Shown one piece after another: positions 15,742 through 24,152 of a stretch of DNA of 62,299 nt (the stretch's first letter is position 1; each line of letters begins with the position of its first letter). The stretch lies in the NCBI GenBank assembly GCA_947502265.1, contig CANMZB010000021.1, positions 1 to 62,299 on the forward strand, written 5' to 3'. The notes under the pieces are model-generated. The model was not told the origin of the DNA. It saw nothing but the letters and a program-made list of their open reading frames with translations, and did not search any database. The position numbers and the translations under genes are program-made. The DNA is from an uncultured Sulfitobacter sp. GTDB taxonomy: Bacteria; Pseudomonadota; Alphaproteobacteria; Rhodobacterales; Rhodobacteraceae.

Positions 15742-16481
15742 GTCTCGTTGATGTTGAAAACCTGAGCATCCGCTATGGCGCCAATACCGTGCTTTCAAAT
15801 GTATCCCTTAGCATTGATGCGGGTGAGATCGTGACCATTGTCGGCCCGAACGGATCAGGCAAAACCAGTCTTTTGCGCGCCATTATCGGGGCTGTTAAAC
15901 CGTCAAAAGGACGGGTGACCCTCGGAAGGGATGTTAGGCTGGGCTATGTCCCGCAAAAGCTGCACATTGATCCGACCTTACCCATGAGCGTGGCGCGCTT
16001 CCTTGCGCTGCCCCACGGTGTGGCACCGGCCCAGATTGAGGCAGCTCTTAAACAAGCGGGTGTGCCGGAACTTGCCATGGCGCAGATGTCACGGCTGTCG
16101 GGGGGGCAGTTTCAACGGGTTCTGCTCGCGCGGGCCTTGACCGGCGACCCCCAACTTCTGATTCTGGATGAGGCAACACAGGGTCTTGATCAGCCCGGTT
16201 CTGCCGCGTTTTACCAACAGATCGAAAAGGTGCGCCGCGACACGGGCTGCGCTGTGTTGATGATCAGTCACGAACTGCATGTGGTGATGAGCGCATCGGA
16301 TCGTGTGGTCTGTCTTAACGGTCATGTGTGCTGCGAAGGTACGCCCGAGGTCGTGGCGTCTGCGCCCGAGTATCGCGCGCTGTTCGGCTCCGGTACGATG
16401 GGGGCATTGGCGCTGTACCGTCATGACCATGATCACGCGCATGACGCAAGTAACCACACCAAGAAAAAGGCCGCCGAATAA
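15738..16481 (+). CDS. znuC: zinc ABC transporter ATP-binding protein
   Basis: A 247-residue ABC ATPase that powers zinc import through ZnuB. Walker A is GPNGSGKTS, followed by a Q-loop in YVPQKLH, the signature LSGGQFQR, Walker B LLILDEAT and the switch histidine in ISHELH. The tail carries a His-rich stretch (RHDHDHAHDASNH), common in ZnuC. The start ATG 15738 overlaps the zur stop; a longer in-frame reading upstream lies inside zur. The stop TAA overlaps the znuB start by one base, so zur-znuC-znuB are translated as a coupled unit. Confidence 0.96.
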   Translation: MSLVDVENLSIRYGANTVLSNVSLSIDAGEIVTIVGPNGSGKTSLLRAIIGAVKPSKGRVTLGRDVRLGYVPQKLHIDPTLPMSVARFLALPHGVAPAQIEAALKQAGVPELAMAQMSRLSGGQFQRVLLARALTGDPQLLILDEATQGLDQPGSAAFYQQIEKVRRDTGCAVLMISHELHVVMSASDRVVCLNGHVCCEGTPEVVASAPEYRALFGSGTMGALALYRHDHDHAHDASNHTKKKAAE

Positions 16482-17275
16482 TGCTGGACGATTTTATGAT
16501 GCGCGCAACGCTCGCCGGAATAGGTGTGGCATTTGCCGCGGCCCCTTTGGGGTGTTTTGTGGTGTGGCGGCGCATGGCCTATTTCGGCGATGCAACGGCA
16601 CATGCCGCGATTCTGGGCATTGCGCTGTCATTGGCCCTCTCGATCTCGGTCTTCGCGGGTGCCTTGGTGATCGCGCTTGTCATGGCGCTGACGGTAAACT
16701 TGCTGACGGGGCGCGGTTACGCGATGGACACGCTTTTGGGGGTGTTGGCGCATTCCGCGCTTGCCTTTGGTCTGGTGGCGGTGTCGTTCCTGTCAGGCAT
16801 CCGGATTGACCTGATGGCCTATCTTTTTGGTGATATTCTGGCTGTGTCACGCAGCGATCTGGTAGTGATTTGGGGGGGCGCAGCCCTTGTTGTCGCGCTC
16901 ATCGGTTGGCGCTGGTCGGACCTGCTGACCGCGACGTTGAACGAGGATCTGGCCTATGCCAGCGGGATCGATCCCAAGCGCGAACAACTTGTGCTGACGC
17001 TAGCACTGGCCATCACCGTCGCGGTCGCAATCAAGGTCGTGGGCGTACTGCTGATTGCCGCAATGCTGATTATTCCGGCCGCAGCCGCACGCCCATTAAG
17101 CCGCACACCGGAAGGCATGGCCGTGGTGGCGGCAGGTATCGGCAGTATCTCGGCGCTGGTAGGGCTGCGGGCGGCCTACGTCTTCGACACGCCCGCAGGA
17201 CCGTCCATTGTCTGCGTTGCCGCGCTGATCTTTGCGGCGCTCAGCATCGTGGGAAGCCTTCGCACATCCACCTAA
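16481..17275 (+). CDS. znuB: zinc ABC transporter permease
   Basis: A 264-residue ABC-3 family membrane permease with eight or nine hydrophobic segments, for example GIGVAFAAAPLGCFVVW, ILGIALSLALSISVFAGALV, and the conserved cytoplasmic stretch FGDILAVSRSDL. It forms the zinc channel with ZnuC, fed by ZnuA. It is the last intact gene of the zur-znuCB operon, whose ATG is created by the znuC stop. The next reading downstream is a damaged ZrgA-like fragment. Length and composition are normal. Confidence 0.96.
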   Translation: MLDDFMMRATLAGIGVAFAAAPLGCFVVWRRMAYFGDATAHAAILGIALSLALSISVFAGALVIALVMALTVNLLTGRGYAMDTLLGVLAHSALAFGLVAVSFLSGIRIDLMAYLFGDILAVSRSDLVVIWGGAALVVALIGWRWSDLLTATLNEDLAYASGIDPKREQLVLTLALAITVAVAIKVVGVLLIAAMLIIPAAAARPLSRTPEGMAVVAAGIGSISALVGLRAAYVFDTPAGPSIVCVAALIFAALSIVGSLRTST

Positions 17276-17320
17276 TACCCCATTTTCACCTCACCACCCA
17301 GCACCGAGCACCCCCATAAA

Positions 17321-17557
17321 AACGCAACTTTGATTATCGCCGTTTTTGCGCAGGAGACGCGCGAGCCTGGCGCGCACGAGCACGAACACTCCGCGCCCAA
17401 TATCGCTATCGAGGCGATGGATCTGGAAACGTCCTGTGCTGGCATCCTGGGCTTTGAGTATGAGGCCAAAACGGCAAAAGATCGCGCCAAACTGGACGCC
17501 GCGATTGCCGAGCTCGGCTTAGTGCACAAATCAGCTGACGATCGCATTTCCCCTTAA
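17321..17557 (+). pseudogene. ZrgA (DUF2796) family zinc-uptake protein, N-terminal remnant
   Basis: Downstream of znuB the plus strand reads VFAQETREPGAHEHEHSAPN, then IAIEAMDLETSCAGILGFEY and KTAKDRAKLDAAIAELGL. This aligns with the mature N-terminus of ZrgA/DUF2796 proteins, periplasmic accessory proteins of zinc uptake that begin with QETRELGAHEHG and contain an IVGFEYEA-type motif. The signal peptide is reduced and the frame ends after 75 codons at 17557, whereas intact proteins are near 190 residues. Substitutions (EHEHSAPN for EHG-G-LN) suggest drift after loss of function. IS3 transposase sequence follows, so the rest was probably lost with that insertion. Confidence 0.6.
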
Positions 17558-17628
17558 CCGGGACGGAGTTAGCCTATGGCCTCGGTGGTCTTGTCGCGTT
17601 TACGTTCCGGTCTCTCAGTTCATTTAGG

Positions 17629-17810
17629 CAGCCTTACGTTCGAAGGCCAATGGGCTTTTGCCTCCTAACGACGAGTGCCGGCGTCGTGGATTGTAGAACC
17701 CGTTGATATACTGAAATATCGGACGTCTGGTTTCCCAACGGTTGCGCCAGATCAGCTCAGCCTTGAGGGATTTGAAGCACGTTTCAACCATGGAATTGAA
17801 CCGCCCCGGG
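17629..17810 (-). pseudogene. IS3-family transposase (OrfB), C-terminal fragment
   Basis: The minus strand encodes MVETCFKSLKAELIWRNRWE, TRRPIFQYINGFYNPRRRHS and SLGGKSPLAFERKAA, the C-terminal end of the integrase core of IS3-family OrfB, including the final glutamate of the DDE triad (VETCFKSLKAE). A few residues between TRR and IFQY are missing compared with typical members. Neither inverted repeat nor OrfA is present. It is a dead fragment lying between the zinc locus and the tRNA gene. Confidence 0.85.
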
Positions 17811-17846
17811 TTTACCGGAGAGCAAGACCCTCCAAGGATGAACCTT

Positions 17847-18105
17847 ATGACACAGCGCAAACACACCCCGTCTTACACAGCTGGATTGCGCGCGCGCGGT
17901 GTTCGGCTTGCCGTGCAAAAGTCCGGCAGTGCGAGGCTGGACAGTGTGCCGGATGCACGGCGCTGGCGGTGGTGCAAAGCTGGGCAAGGCGCATCCGAAT
18001 TATCGGCATGGTGAACGCAGCCACGAATCCGCAAACCTTCGCGCCCTAGTGAACGCTCTTACGCGTGAAGGTCGAAAAATCAATCAAAGACTGGCCGATG
18101 ATTGA
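17847..18105 (+). pseudogene. small CRMHG-motif protein of mobile elements, frameshifted
   Basis: The frame from 17896 reads VFGLPCKSPAVRGWTVCRMH, then GAGGGAKLGKAHPNYRHGER to a stop at 18105. The pattern C-x-SPAVRG-x3-CRMHGAGGGA followed by a basic helical tail is common in small proteins of phages, plasmids and integrated elements. A plausible N-terminus, MTQRKHTPSYTAGLRAR from ATG 17847, is in another frame, so an indel in the GC-repeat near 17890 separates them. Function is unknown; the two cysteines and histidine could form a zinc knuckle. It lies downstream of the 3' end of tRNA-Arg, a usual integration target. Confidence 0.5.
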
Positions 18106-18229
18106 AACTGCTTGGTGAAGCGTTGCCATGTTCCGGCATATTCCGGGGCAATCCGCTGCAAGGTGGGGGATAAGGTAGGGGATGCGGTTTTCACTTACCC
18201 TGAAAAAACAACGATTTAGAGGGGGGCAG

Positions 18230-18306
18230 TGGCGGACCGAGGAGGATTCGAACCCCCGACCCCCTGATTCGTAGTCAGGTACTCTATCCAGCTGAGCTAT
18301 CGGTCC
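18230..18306 (-). tRNA. tRNA-Arg (anticodon ACG)
   Basis: The minus strand folds as a cloverleaf with acceptor stem GGACCGA/TCGGTCC, discriminator G and an encoded CCA at 18230-18232. The anticodon stem-loop reads CTGACTACGAATCAG, giving anticodon ACG for arginine CGN codons; A34 is expected to become inosine. The T-arm GGGTTCGAATCC is standard. The 3' end faces the IS3 and CRMHG debris, so the gene may have served as an attachment site for an element now decayed. Confidence 0.97.
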
Positions 18307-18383
18307 GTTGAGGGGCGGTTTAGTCGGGCCGCACGGGCAATGCAAGCCCTGTCTGACGCTAAATCACCAGATAATGCATTTCT

Positions 18384-19769
18384 TTAAAGTGTGCCGTCGC
18401 CCCTAGGCAGATGGATGCGGAATTCGGATCCGCTAGAGCCGGTTTTGAACAGTTGGATGTCACCGCCATGGCCGCGCAACAACTCGGCGGAAATCGCAAG
18501 GCCAAGGCCCGCGCCACCTTTGCGAACCGACCCTTGAAACGGCTCGAACAGATGTTCTTGCGCCTTCGGCGGCAGCCCCGGTCCAGTGTCGGCGATGGCA
18601 ATACACCAGGCATCGACGCTTTCGTTTGCCCGCACAGAGATTTCACCAGGTTTTCCTGTCGTCACTATGGACTGACACGCGTTACGGATCAGATTGCTCA
18701 GCACACGGTGCATCTGCTCGGGATCCGCGCGCACCTCCATGTCCGCCGGCATTTCCGCTCGCAACTCCAGCGGATGCCCCCCCACCCCGAGCCGTTCGCT
18801 TTCCAGAACTTCCTCAACCAGATCAGCCAATCTGAACACAGTCAACCTTGGCCCCGGCTCTTCGGCCTTACCGAATGCCAATGTCGATTCGCACAGATGT
18901 ACGGCACGGCTGATCGAACTTACCAGCTTGGGAGCCAGCCGTGCGACCACAGGGTCTTTCGACATTTCAATCCGGTCCGTGAACAGCTGCGCGGTGGTCA
19001 TGATATTGCGCAAATCGTGGCTGACCTTGCTCACGGCCGCGCCCAGCTGTGCCAGACGTTCTTTCTGGCGCAATGCCTGAGTGAGATCCGTTTGCAGCTT
19101 CTGCAATGCCTCTTCCGCTTCTCGTAGCTCTCGCACACCCGCCGAGGGCATGATGATCCGGCGCGCATCTTCGGGGGCCGCCGCATAGCGCTGCATGTGC
19201 GACACCACCCTCTTGATCGGTTTTACCAGAAACACACGCATCGCCATGAACAAAAGCAATGCCGTTACCACGGAAATCACCGCCGACAGCACAAGAATGC
19301 GCAAACCGTAATCAATCATCGCTGCACGCATCGGGGCGGTTTCCATCGTGACTTCGATCAGCAGCCCCGCATCACGCACCGGCGCGCCGATCACACGAAT
19401 CACATCATTCCTGCGCGAAACAAGCTGGCGCAACGCATCGCGAATCAAAACCGCCGCAGAATCATTGCGTAAATCAACGGTCCCCGCGATCTGCTGTGGC
19501 ATCGGCGAGGACAGCACAAGCTGGCGCACCTCGTCGCGGCGCAGCACCACGTTCAGCACTTCGGCATTGCGTAAAAGCTCTGCCTCCAGATCCTCGTCAA
19601 TCATGTCATCGGCCAAAAGCGTCAAAGACGCGATCTGCGCGCGCTCCAGCCGGTCAAGCATGTATTCCACGCGAAACCGCGCAATCGACGGCACGAATAT
19701 CAGGATTTCAGCCAGCATGACAAAGACCGTAGTCAGGATCAGCAATCGCCCGGAAAGTGAATTGAACAT
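18384..19769 (-). CDS. membrane sensor histidine kinase
   Basis: A 461-residue sensor kinase. A transmembrane helix near residues 7-28 and another near 165-190 enclose a periplasmic domain of about 130 residues. A HAMP-like linker follows, then a long helix and a kinase core: H-box VSKVSHDLRNIMTT, N-box VLSNLIRNACQSI, G1 ADTGPGLPP and G2 GGAGLGLAIS. The H-box DLRN is unlike the usual ELRTP and matches a Rhodobacterales-type HisKA variant. No response regulator gene is adjacent, so the partner is encoded elsewhere. I choose ATG 19769, since a longer reading adds only eight weak residues. The signal sensed is unknown. Confidence 0.9.
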   Translation of the reverse strand: MFNSLSGRLLILTTVFVMLAEILIFVPSIARFRVEYMLDRLERAQIASLTLLADDMIDEDLEAELLRNAEVLNVVLRRDEVRQLVLSSPMPQQIAGTVDLRNDSAAVLIRDALRQLVSRRNDVIRVIGAPVRDAGLLIEVTMETAPMRAAMIDYGLRILVLSAVISVVTALLLFMAMRVFLVKPIKRVVSHMQRYAAAPEDARRIIMPSAGVRELREAEEALQKLQTDLTQALRQKERLAQLGAAVSKVSHDLRNIMTTAQLFTDRIEMSKDPVVARLAPKLVSSISRAVHLCESTLAFGKAEEPGPRLTVFRLADLVEEVLESERLGVGGHPLELRAEMPADMEVRADPEQMHRVLSNLIRNACQSIVTTGKPGEISVRANESVDAWCIAIADTGPGLPPKAQEHLFEPFQGSVRKGGAGLGLAISAELLRGHGGDIQLFKTGSSGSEFRIHLPRGDGTL

Positions 19770-19844
19770 TGCTCTACCTTGCGTGCGCCCCAAGGGACGG
19801 CGGGTGGGCTGTCGCCGTTAGGCGCAGGTCACCCACAGCTCCCA

Positions 19845-21263
19845 TCATGGAACAAATCGCTGAACAATGCCAACGACCCGTTTGATCAGATCACTTTCGA
19901 ACAGGCGCGGGCCGAAATAGGCGCCTGCCGCGCGCTTGTTGATCTCGCCGATGGTCGGATAGGGCGCAACCATGCTGGCAATCTGGCTCATCTTCATCCT
20001 GTTGACCAGCGCCAACGCCCAAAGGTTGATCAGCTCGCCCGCCTGATAGCCCACGATCGACGCGCCCACGGGGCGGCCTTTGACGACCATCACCTTGATA
20101 AATCCCTTGGTCTTGCGCTCGGCAATGGCGCGGTCATTGTGGCTGTAATGAAACCGGACAACCTCTACGGAGGTGCCATGTTTTTCCGTGGCCTGCGCCT
20201 CCGTCAATCCCACCTGCGCCAGCTCGGGGTCTGTATAGGTGACCCACGGAATATGCGCTGTTCCGGCCTTGGAGGGCATTGCGAACAGCATTGAGCGGAT
20301 GACCACCCCCGCGTGATAGCCCGCCACATGGGTAAACTGCATGCCGCCCGCCACATCCCCGATGGCGTATACCCTCTTGTTGGTGGTCTTCATGCTGTCA
20401 TCCACCTGGATACCGGTTTTGGTAGTCTTGATTCCCGCCGCCTCCAGATCCAGCTTGTCGGTGTTCGTTTTGCGCCCGACCGCGACCAGCAGATGCGAGC
20501 CTTTGAACACGCGGCCATCCTTCGTCTCGATTTCGATAGCACCTACCGTGCCGCGCACCTGCGCCGCCATGGCATTCTCGGCAATCTCGACGCCTTCATC
20601 GCGCAGCGTATTCAACACCACTTCCGCCAGCTCAGGGTCATCCTTGCCCAGCGCCTTGTCACCCTCAACCACGGTCACTTTACAGCCAAGTCGTACATGC
20701 GCCTGCGCCATTTCCATGCCAATCGGCCCGCCCCCGATAATCAAAAGATGCTCCGGCCGCTCGCGCAGGTCAAACAGGGTCTCGTTGGTTTCGTAAGGCA
20801 CCTCCGACAAGCCCGGAATTGGCGGCACCAACGGGGAAGAGCCGGTCGCAATCACGACCCGGCGCGCGGTGATCACGGTATCGCCTGCCTGCACCTCACG
20901 GTGCGAGATAAATCGCCCGAATTCGCGGATCACGTTGATCCCGAAGCCTTCAAAGCGTTCCTGACTGTCCACTGGTGCGATGGTGGCGATCACATCGGCC
21001 ACATGATCCTTTGTCGCGGCATAATCCACCTCGCCCGCGGCATCCTTGATCCCGAACCGCTCTGCGTGGCGTTGGCTATAGGCCGCTTTGGCACTGGCGA
21101 TCAGCGCCTTGGAGGGCACACAGCCGTAATTCAGGCAATCGCCGCCCATCTTGTGACCTTCGAGCAGCACAACATCGGCCCCCATCTGCGCGGCCCCCGA
21201 AGCCACAGACAGCCCCGCAGAGCCTGCTCCGATAACCAGCACATCCGTTTTGATCCGTTTCAT
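19845..21263 (-). CDS. FAD-dependent pyridine nucleotide-disulfide oxidoreductase
   Basis: A 472-residue flavoprotein of the dihydrolipoamide dehydrogenase/mercuric reductase superfamily. The FAD-binding motif is GAGSAGLSVA, the redox-active disulfide is in GGDCLNYGCVPSK, the NAD(P)-binding motif is GGGPIGMEMA, and YAIGDVAGG is the second FAD motif. The C-terminal dimer domain has APYPTIGE where lipoamide dehydrogenases have the catalytic HPT..E, so the proton-donating histidine is a tyrosine here. It is probably not a lipoamide dehydrogenase. Its start overlaps the stop of a TVP38-type membrane protein (ATGA). The same pairing, and gene fusions of the two, are known in other bacteria, so a membrane-linked redox role is likely. 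Confidence 0.9.
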   Translation of the reverse strand: MKRIKTDVLVIGAGSAGLSVASGAAQMGADVVLLEGHKMGGDCLNYGCVPSKALIASAKAAYSQRHAERFGIKDAAGEVDYAATKDHVADVIATIAPVDSQERFEGFGINVIREFGRFISHREVQAGDTVITARRVVIATGSSPLVPPIPGLSEVPYETNETLFDLRERPEHLLIIGGGPIGMEMAQAHVRLGCKVTVVEGDKALGKDDPELAEVVLNTLRDEGVEIAENAMAAQVRGTVGAIEIETKDGRVFKGSHLLVAVGRKTNTDKLDLEAAGIKTTKTGIQVDDSMKTTNKRVYAIGDVAGGMQFTHVAGYHAGVVIRSMLFAMPSKAGTAHIPWVTYTDPELAQVGLTEAQATEKHGTSVEVVRFHYSHNDRAIAERKTKGFIKVMVVKGRPVGASIVGYQAGELINLWALALVNRMKMSQIASMVAPYPTIGEINKRAAGAYFGPRLFESDLIKRVVGIVQRFVP

Positions 21264-22003
21264 TTCAAAAGATCCTTCTTGCCGGTGACGGCTTTAAGTA
21301 TGACAGGCAGCAGCGACAAAGCGCACAGACCAAGGATCGGCAGCAGGATATGTGGCTCAAAGATAATGCCCAGATCAGGCGTCTCGCCACGGGCAAAAAC
21401 CTCACCCAGCCCCGCGCCCACAGACGTATATACAACCGATCCCGGAATAATTCCCAGAAAAGTCGATATGACAAAACGGTGCAGCGGCACAACCAGCAGC
21501 GCAGGGATCAGGTTGGCAACAAAAAACGGCACAACAGGCACCAAACGGATGGAAAACAACATCGACCACTGGTTCTCGTCGATGCCCTTTTTGATCCTCG
21601 ACACGAGGCCGTCCGAGGCATCCATCCGCTCCTTCAGTCTCTGACCCAACCCGAACCGCGCCGCGAGAAAGATTATCGTCGCCCCGAGAGTTGCCCCTGT
21701 CACATTTATCATAACCCCCAATGCCGTACCGAACAAAAAACCACCCGTAAGCGTGGCAATTGTCGCCCCCGGCAGGGAGAACCCCACGATCAGCACATAG
21801 GCGAGCAGAAACACCAGAACAGTCATCACATAATGACTGTCGCGAAACGCAATCAAAGCCTCGCGATTGTCGCGCAATGTGTCAAAGCTGAGATAATCGC
21901 GCAGTGCAAACGCGCCGATACCCGCCACGATGGCGATGATCGCAATAGGGCCATAGCGGGCGATTGCCCTATTGCCGGGCTTGGTCTGGCTCATATCATT
22001 CAT
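21260..22003 (-). CDS. TVP38/TMEM64 (SNARE-associated/DedA-like) membrane protein
   Basis: A 247-residue membrane protein of the TVP38/TMEM64 family, related to DedA proteins and proposed to be a lipid scramblase or transporter. It has about six hydrophobic segments and the family motifs SLPGATIATLTGGFLFG, GATLGATIIFLAARF and RLVPVVPFFVANLIPALL, which form two re-entrant loops. The start is ATG 22003 (a second ATG lies at 21994). The stop overlaps the start of the flavoprotein gene by four bases, so the pair is translated together. Confidence 0.9.
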   Translation of the reverse strand: MNDMSQTKPGNRAIARYGPIAIIAIVAGIGAFALRDYLSFDTLRDNREALIAFRDSHYVMTVLVFLLAYVLIVGFSLPGATIATLTGGFLFGTALGVMINVTGATLGATIIFLAARFGLGQRLKERMDASDGLVSRIKKGIDENQWSMLFSIRLVPVVPFFVANLIPALLVVPLHRFVISTFLGIIPGSVVYTSVGAGLGEVFARGETPDLGIIFEPHILLPILGLCALSLLPVILKAVTGKKDLLK

Positions 22004-22193
22004 TTTCCGTTTCCTGCCGTCGTTGGTCACTCTACCTTCTACATGGCGACAAGACGGCACGGCAGACAGCCCCCTCACGCGCGATTGATCATACCACCCC
22101 TAATCGCGTGGTTTTCCGGGCTTGTTGAAATATTTTCCGGGCGATTTGTTGTCGCTTTATTGCAGATAAGGCGAAATTAACCTGCGTCAGGGT

Positions 22194-22222
22194 TTGACTT
22201 GCGCGCCACAGCGCATTAGAGC
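22194..22222 (+). promoter_or_regulatory. probable sigma-70 promoter of rpmH
   Basis: TTGACT at 22194-22199 is followed after 16-17 bases by TTAGAG/TAGAGC (22216-22222), and rpmH starts 69 bases further on. The -35 box is close to consensus and the -10 box weak, as is usual in alphaproteobacteria. No other promoter-like pair is nearer to rpmH. Confidence 0.45.
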
Positions 22223-22290
22223 ACGGGTCTGAATTGACGTTAGGCTGCGAATCTGCGGCCCGAACCTGAATATGAGATGGAGCCGGAGCG

Positions 22291-22425
22291 ATGAAACGCA
22301 CCTACCAACCTTCGAACCTCGTCCGCAAGCGCCGCCACGGTTTCCGTGCGCGCATGGCAACAAAGGCAGGTCGCAAGATTATCAACTCGCGCCGCGCCCA
22401 AGGCCGGAAATCGCTGAGCGCGTAA
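22291..22425 (+). CDS. rpmH: 50S ribosomal protein L34
   Basis: A 44-residue highly basic protein ([20 protein letters not shown] at the N-terminus, [12 protein letters not shown] at the end), an exact fit to bacterial L34 in length and sequence. L34 packs in the 50S subunit. It heads the conserved rpmH-rnpA-yidD run. ATG 22291 follows GGAGCGG-type ribosome-binding sequence. Confidence 0.98.
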   Translation: MKRTYQPSNLVRKRRHGFRARMATKAGRKIINSRRAQGRKSLSA

Positions 22426-22447
22426 TACGCGCCTGCGACGTGAACCT

Positions 22448-22867
22448 ATGGCACCGCCGGAGACCGACCTGATTGGCACCACCGCCAACGAGGATCAACC
22501 TCCGGCGGTTCTGCCGTTTGCGCCCCTCACCGTGCTGACCAAGCGCCGTGAATTTCAACGCGCTTCGCGGGGCAAGCGTGTCGCGATGCCGGGATTTATC
22601 CTCCAGATGGTGCGCCGCCCCGCAGGGGAAGCGTCCGGTATTCGCATTGGTTATACCTGTTCGAAAAAAGTTGGCAATGCTGTGGCGCGAAACCGTGCCA
22701 AACGGTGTTTGCGTGAAATTGCGCGTATGATCCTGCCTGAGGCAGGTCAATCAGACTATGATTACGTACTTGTCGGGCGTCACGCTGCAACTGCCTCCCT
22801 GCCCTTCGAGCAGCTGCAAGCTGACCTGCGCAAAGCGCTGTTAATTCTGCACGGCCCGCGCAAATGA
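22448..22867 (+). CDS. rnpA: ribonuclease P protein component
   Basis: A 139-residue basic protein with the RnpA core: [16 protein letters not shown] at the start of the fold and the RNR signature in [20 protein letters not shown]. It binds the RNase P RNA and helps in 5' maturation of tRNAs. The first 30 residues ([10 protein letters not shown] and onward) are a polar extension longer than in E. coli. It starts 22 bases after rpmH and its stop overlaps the yidD start by four bases. Confidence 0.97.
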   Translation: MAPPETDLIGTTANEDQPPAVLPFAPLTVLTKRREFQRASRGKRVAMPGFILQMVRRPAGEASGIRIGYTCSKKVGNAVARNRAKRCLREIARMILPEAGQSDYDYVLVGRHAATASLPFEQLQADLRKALLILHGPRK

Positions 22868-23103
22868 GCCCCCTTGCGCAGATCCTGTCACTGCCGGTCC
22901 GGTTCTACCGTCTGGTCTTCAGCCCATGGGTCGGCTTCAACTGCCGCTACCAGCCGACATGTTCCGCCTATGCAATGGAAGCGCTACAAAAACACGGCGG
23001 AATAAAAGGCAGCATTTTGGCGGCCCACCGGATTGGCCGCTGCCACCCGTGGGGCGGTAGCGGTTATGATCCGGTGCCTGAAACAGACGATCCGCCGCGC
23101 TGA
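22864..23103 (+). CDS. yidD: membrane protein insertion efficiency factor YidD
   Basis: A 79-residue protein with the family pattern [29 protein letters not shown] and [15 protein letters not shown]. YidD is a small peripheral membrane protein that aids YidC-dependent insertion. It overlaps rnpA at ATGA. In this genome the usual downstream yidC is separated from it by ttcA and an EAL-domain gene. Confidence 0.97.
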   Translation: MSPLAQILSLPVRFYRLVFSPWVGFNCRYQPTCSAYAMEALQKHGGIKGSILAAHRIGRCHPWGGSGYDPVPETDDPPR

Positions 23104-23212
23104 CGCCACACCCTGACCTTGTCAAAGGTATTGATGGCTCCATATCGGCGCCGCAAGGCTTTTTAGGTAACGTGTTATAGACAAAACCAACCCCGAAATC
23201 ACGGAGCCCGCC

Positions 23213-24079
23213 ATGCTCGACCACCCCAATGAGATCCACGCGCTGTTCAATGGCGCACCGCAGACGACCGAATTCAAAAAGCTGCGCAAGCGTATCGTAC
23301 GTCATACCCGCGAAGCGATCGAGCAGTACGGCATGATCGAGCCGGGCGGTAAATGGCTGGTGTGCCTGTCGGGCGGAAAAGACAGCTATACCTTGCTGGC
23401 AGTGCTGCATGAGCTGCAATGGCGCGGGCTGCTGCCGGTTGAACTGCTGGCCTGCAACCTTGATCAGGGGCAGCCCGGATTCCCCGCAACGGTTCTGCCG
23501 GAGTTCCTGGAGCGGATGGGTATCAAGCACAGGATCGAGTATCAGGACACGTATTCAATCGTGATGGACAAAATTCCGGCGGGCCGCACCTTTTGCGCTC
23601 TGTGTTCACGGCTGAGGCGGGGCAATCTTTATCGTGTGGCACGCGAGGAGGGCTGCACCGCTGTCGTACTGGGCCATCACCGCGACGACATTCTCGAGAC
23701 ATTTTTCATGAATCTCTTTCACGGCGGCAGGCTGGCCACGATGCCGCCCAAACTGCTGAATGAAGAGGGCGATCTGTTCCTCTACCGTCCGCTTGCCCAT
23801 GTGGCCGAGGGCGATTGCCAGAAATTCAGTACCGCGATGAACTATCCCATCATTCCCTGCGATCTGTGCGGCAGTCAGGACGGGCTACAACGCCAGCAGG
23901 TCAAAGCGATTCTTGATGGCTGGGAGAGCAATAACCCCGGGCGCCGACAGGTCATGTTCCGTGCCTTGATGAATGCGCGCCCGTCGCATCTCCTTGATCC
24001 CCAGCTCTTTGATTTTGAGGCGCTGGTGAGGAAAAGCGAAAACTACGGCGATTTTTCCGGAATAAATGCAGAACATTAA
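23213..24079 (+). CDS. ttcA: tRNA 2-thiocytidine(32) synthetase TtcA
   Basis: A 288-residue PP-loop ATPase that sulfurates cytidine 32 of certain tRNAs. The PP-loop SGGKDS lies at residues 53-58. Cys128, Cys131 and one of Cys216/Cys219 supply the three cysteine ligands of the essential 4Fe-4S cluster. [15 protein letters not shown] follows the family pattern. Length matches E. coli TtcA closely. It begins about 110 bases after yidD with an AT-containing gap, so it may have its own promoter. Confidence 0.96.
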   Translation: MLDHPNEIHALFNGAPQTTEFKKLRKRIVRHTREAIEQYGMIEPGGKWLVCLSGGKDSYTLLAVLHELQWRGLLPVELLACNLDQGQPGFPATVLPEFLERMGIKHRIEYQDTYSIVMDKIPAGRTFCALCSRLRRGNLYRVAREEGCTAVVLGHHRDDILETFFMNLFHGGRLATMPPKLLNEEGDLFLYRPLAHVAEGDCQKFSTAMNYPIIPCDLCGSQDGLQRQQVKAILDGWESNNPGRRQVMFRALMNARPSHLLDPQLFDFEALVRKSENYGDFSGINAEH

Positions 24080-24152
24080 CCCTCGCTTGATCTGATTCCC
24101 TCTAGGGTAGTGACACCGGAGCGCGCGTTGCGCCCCGATTGGAGGTATTCTA

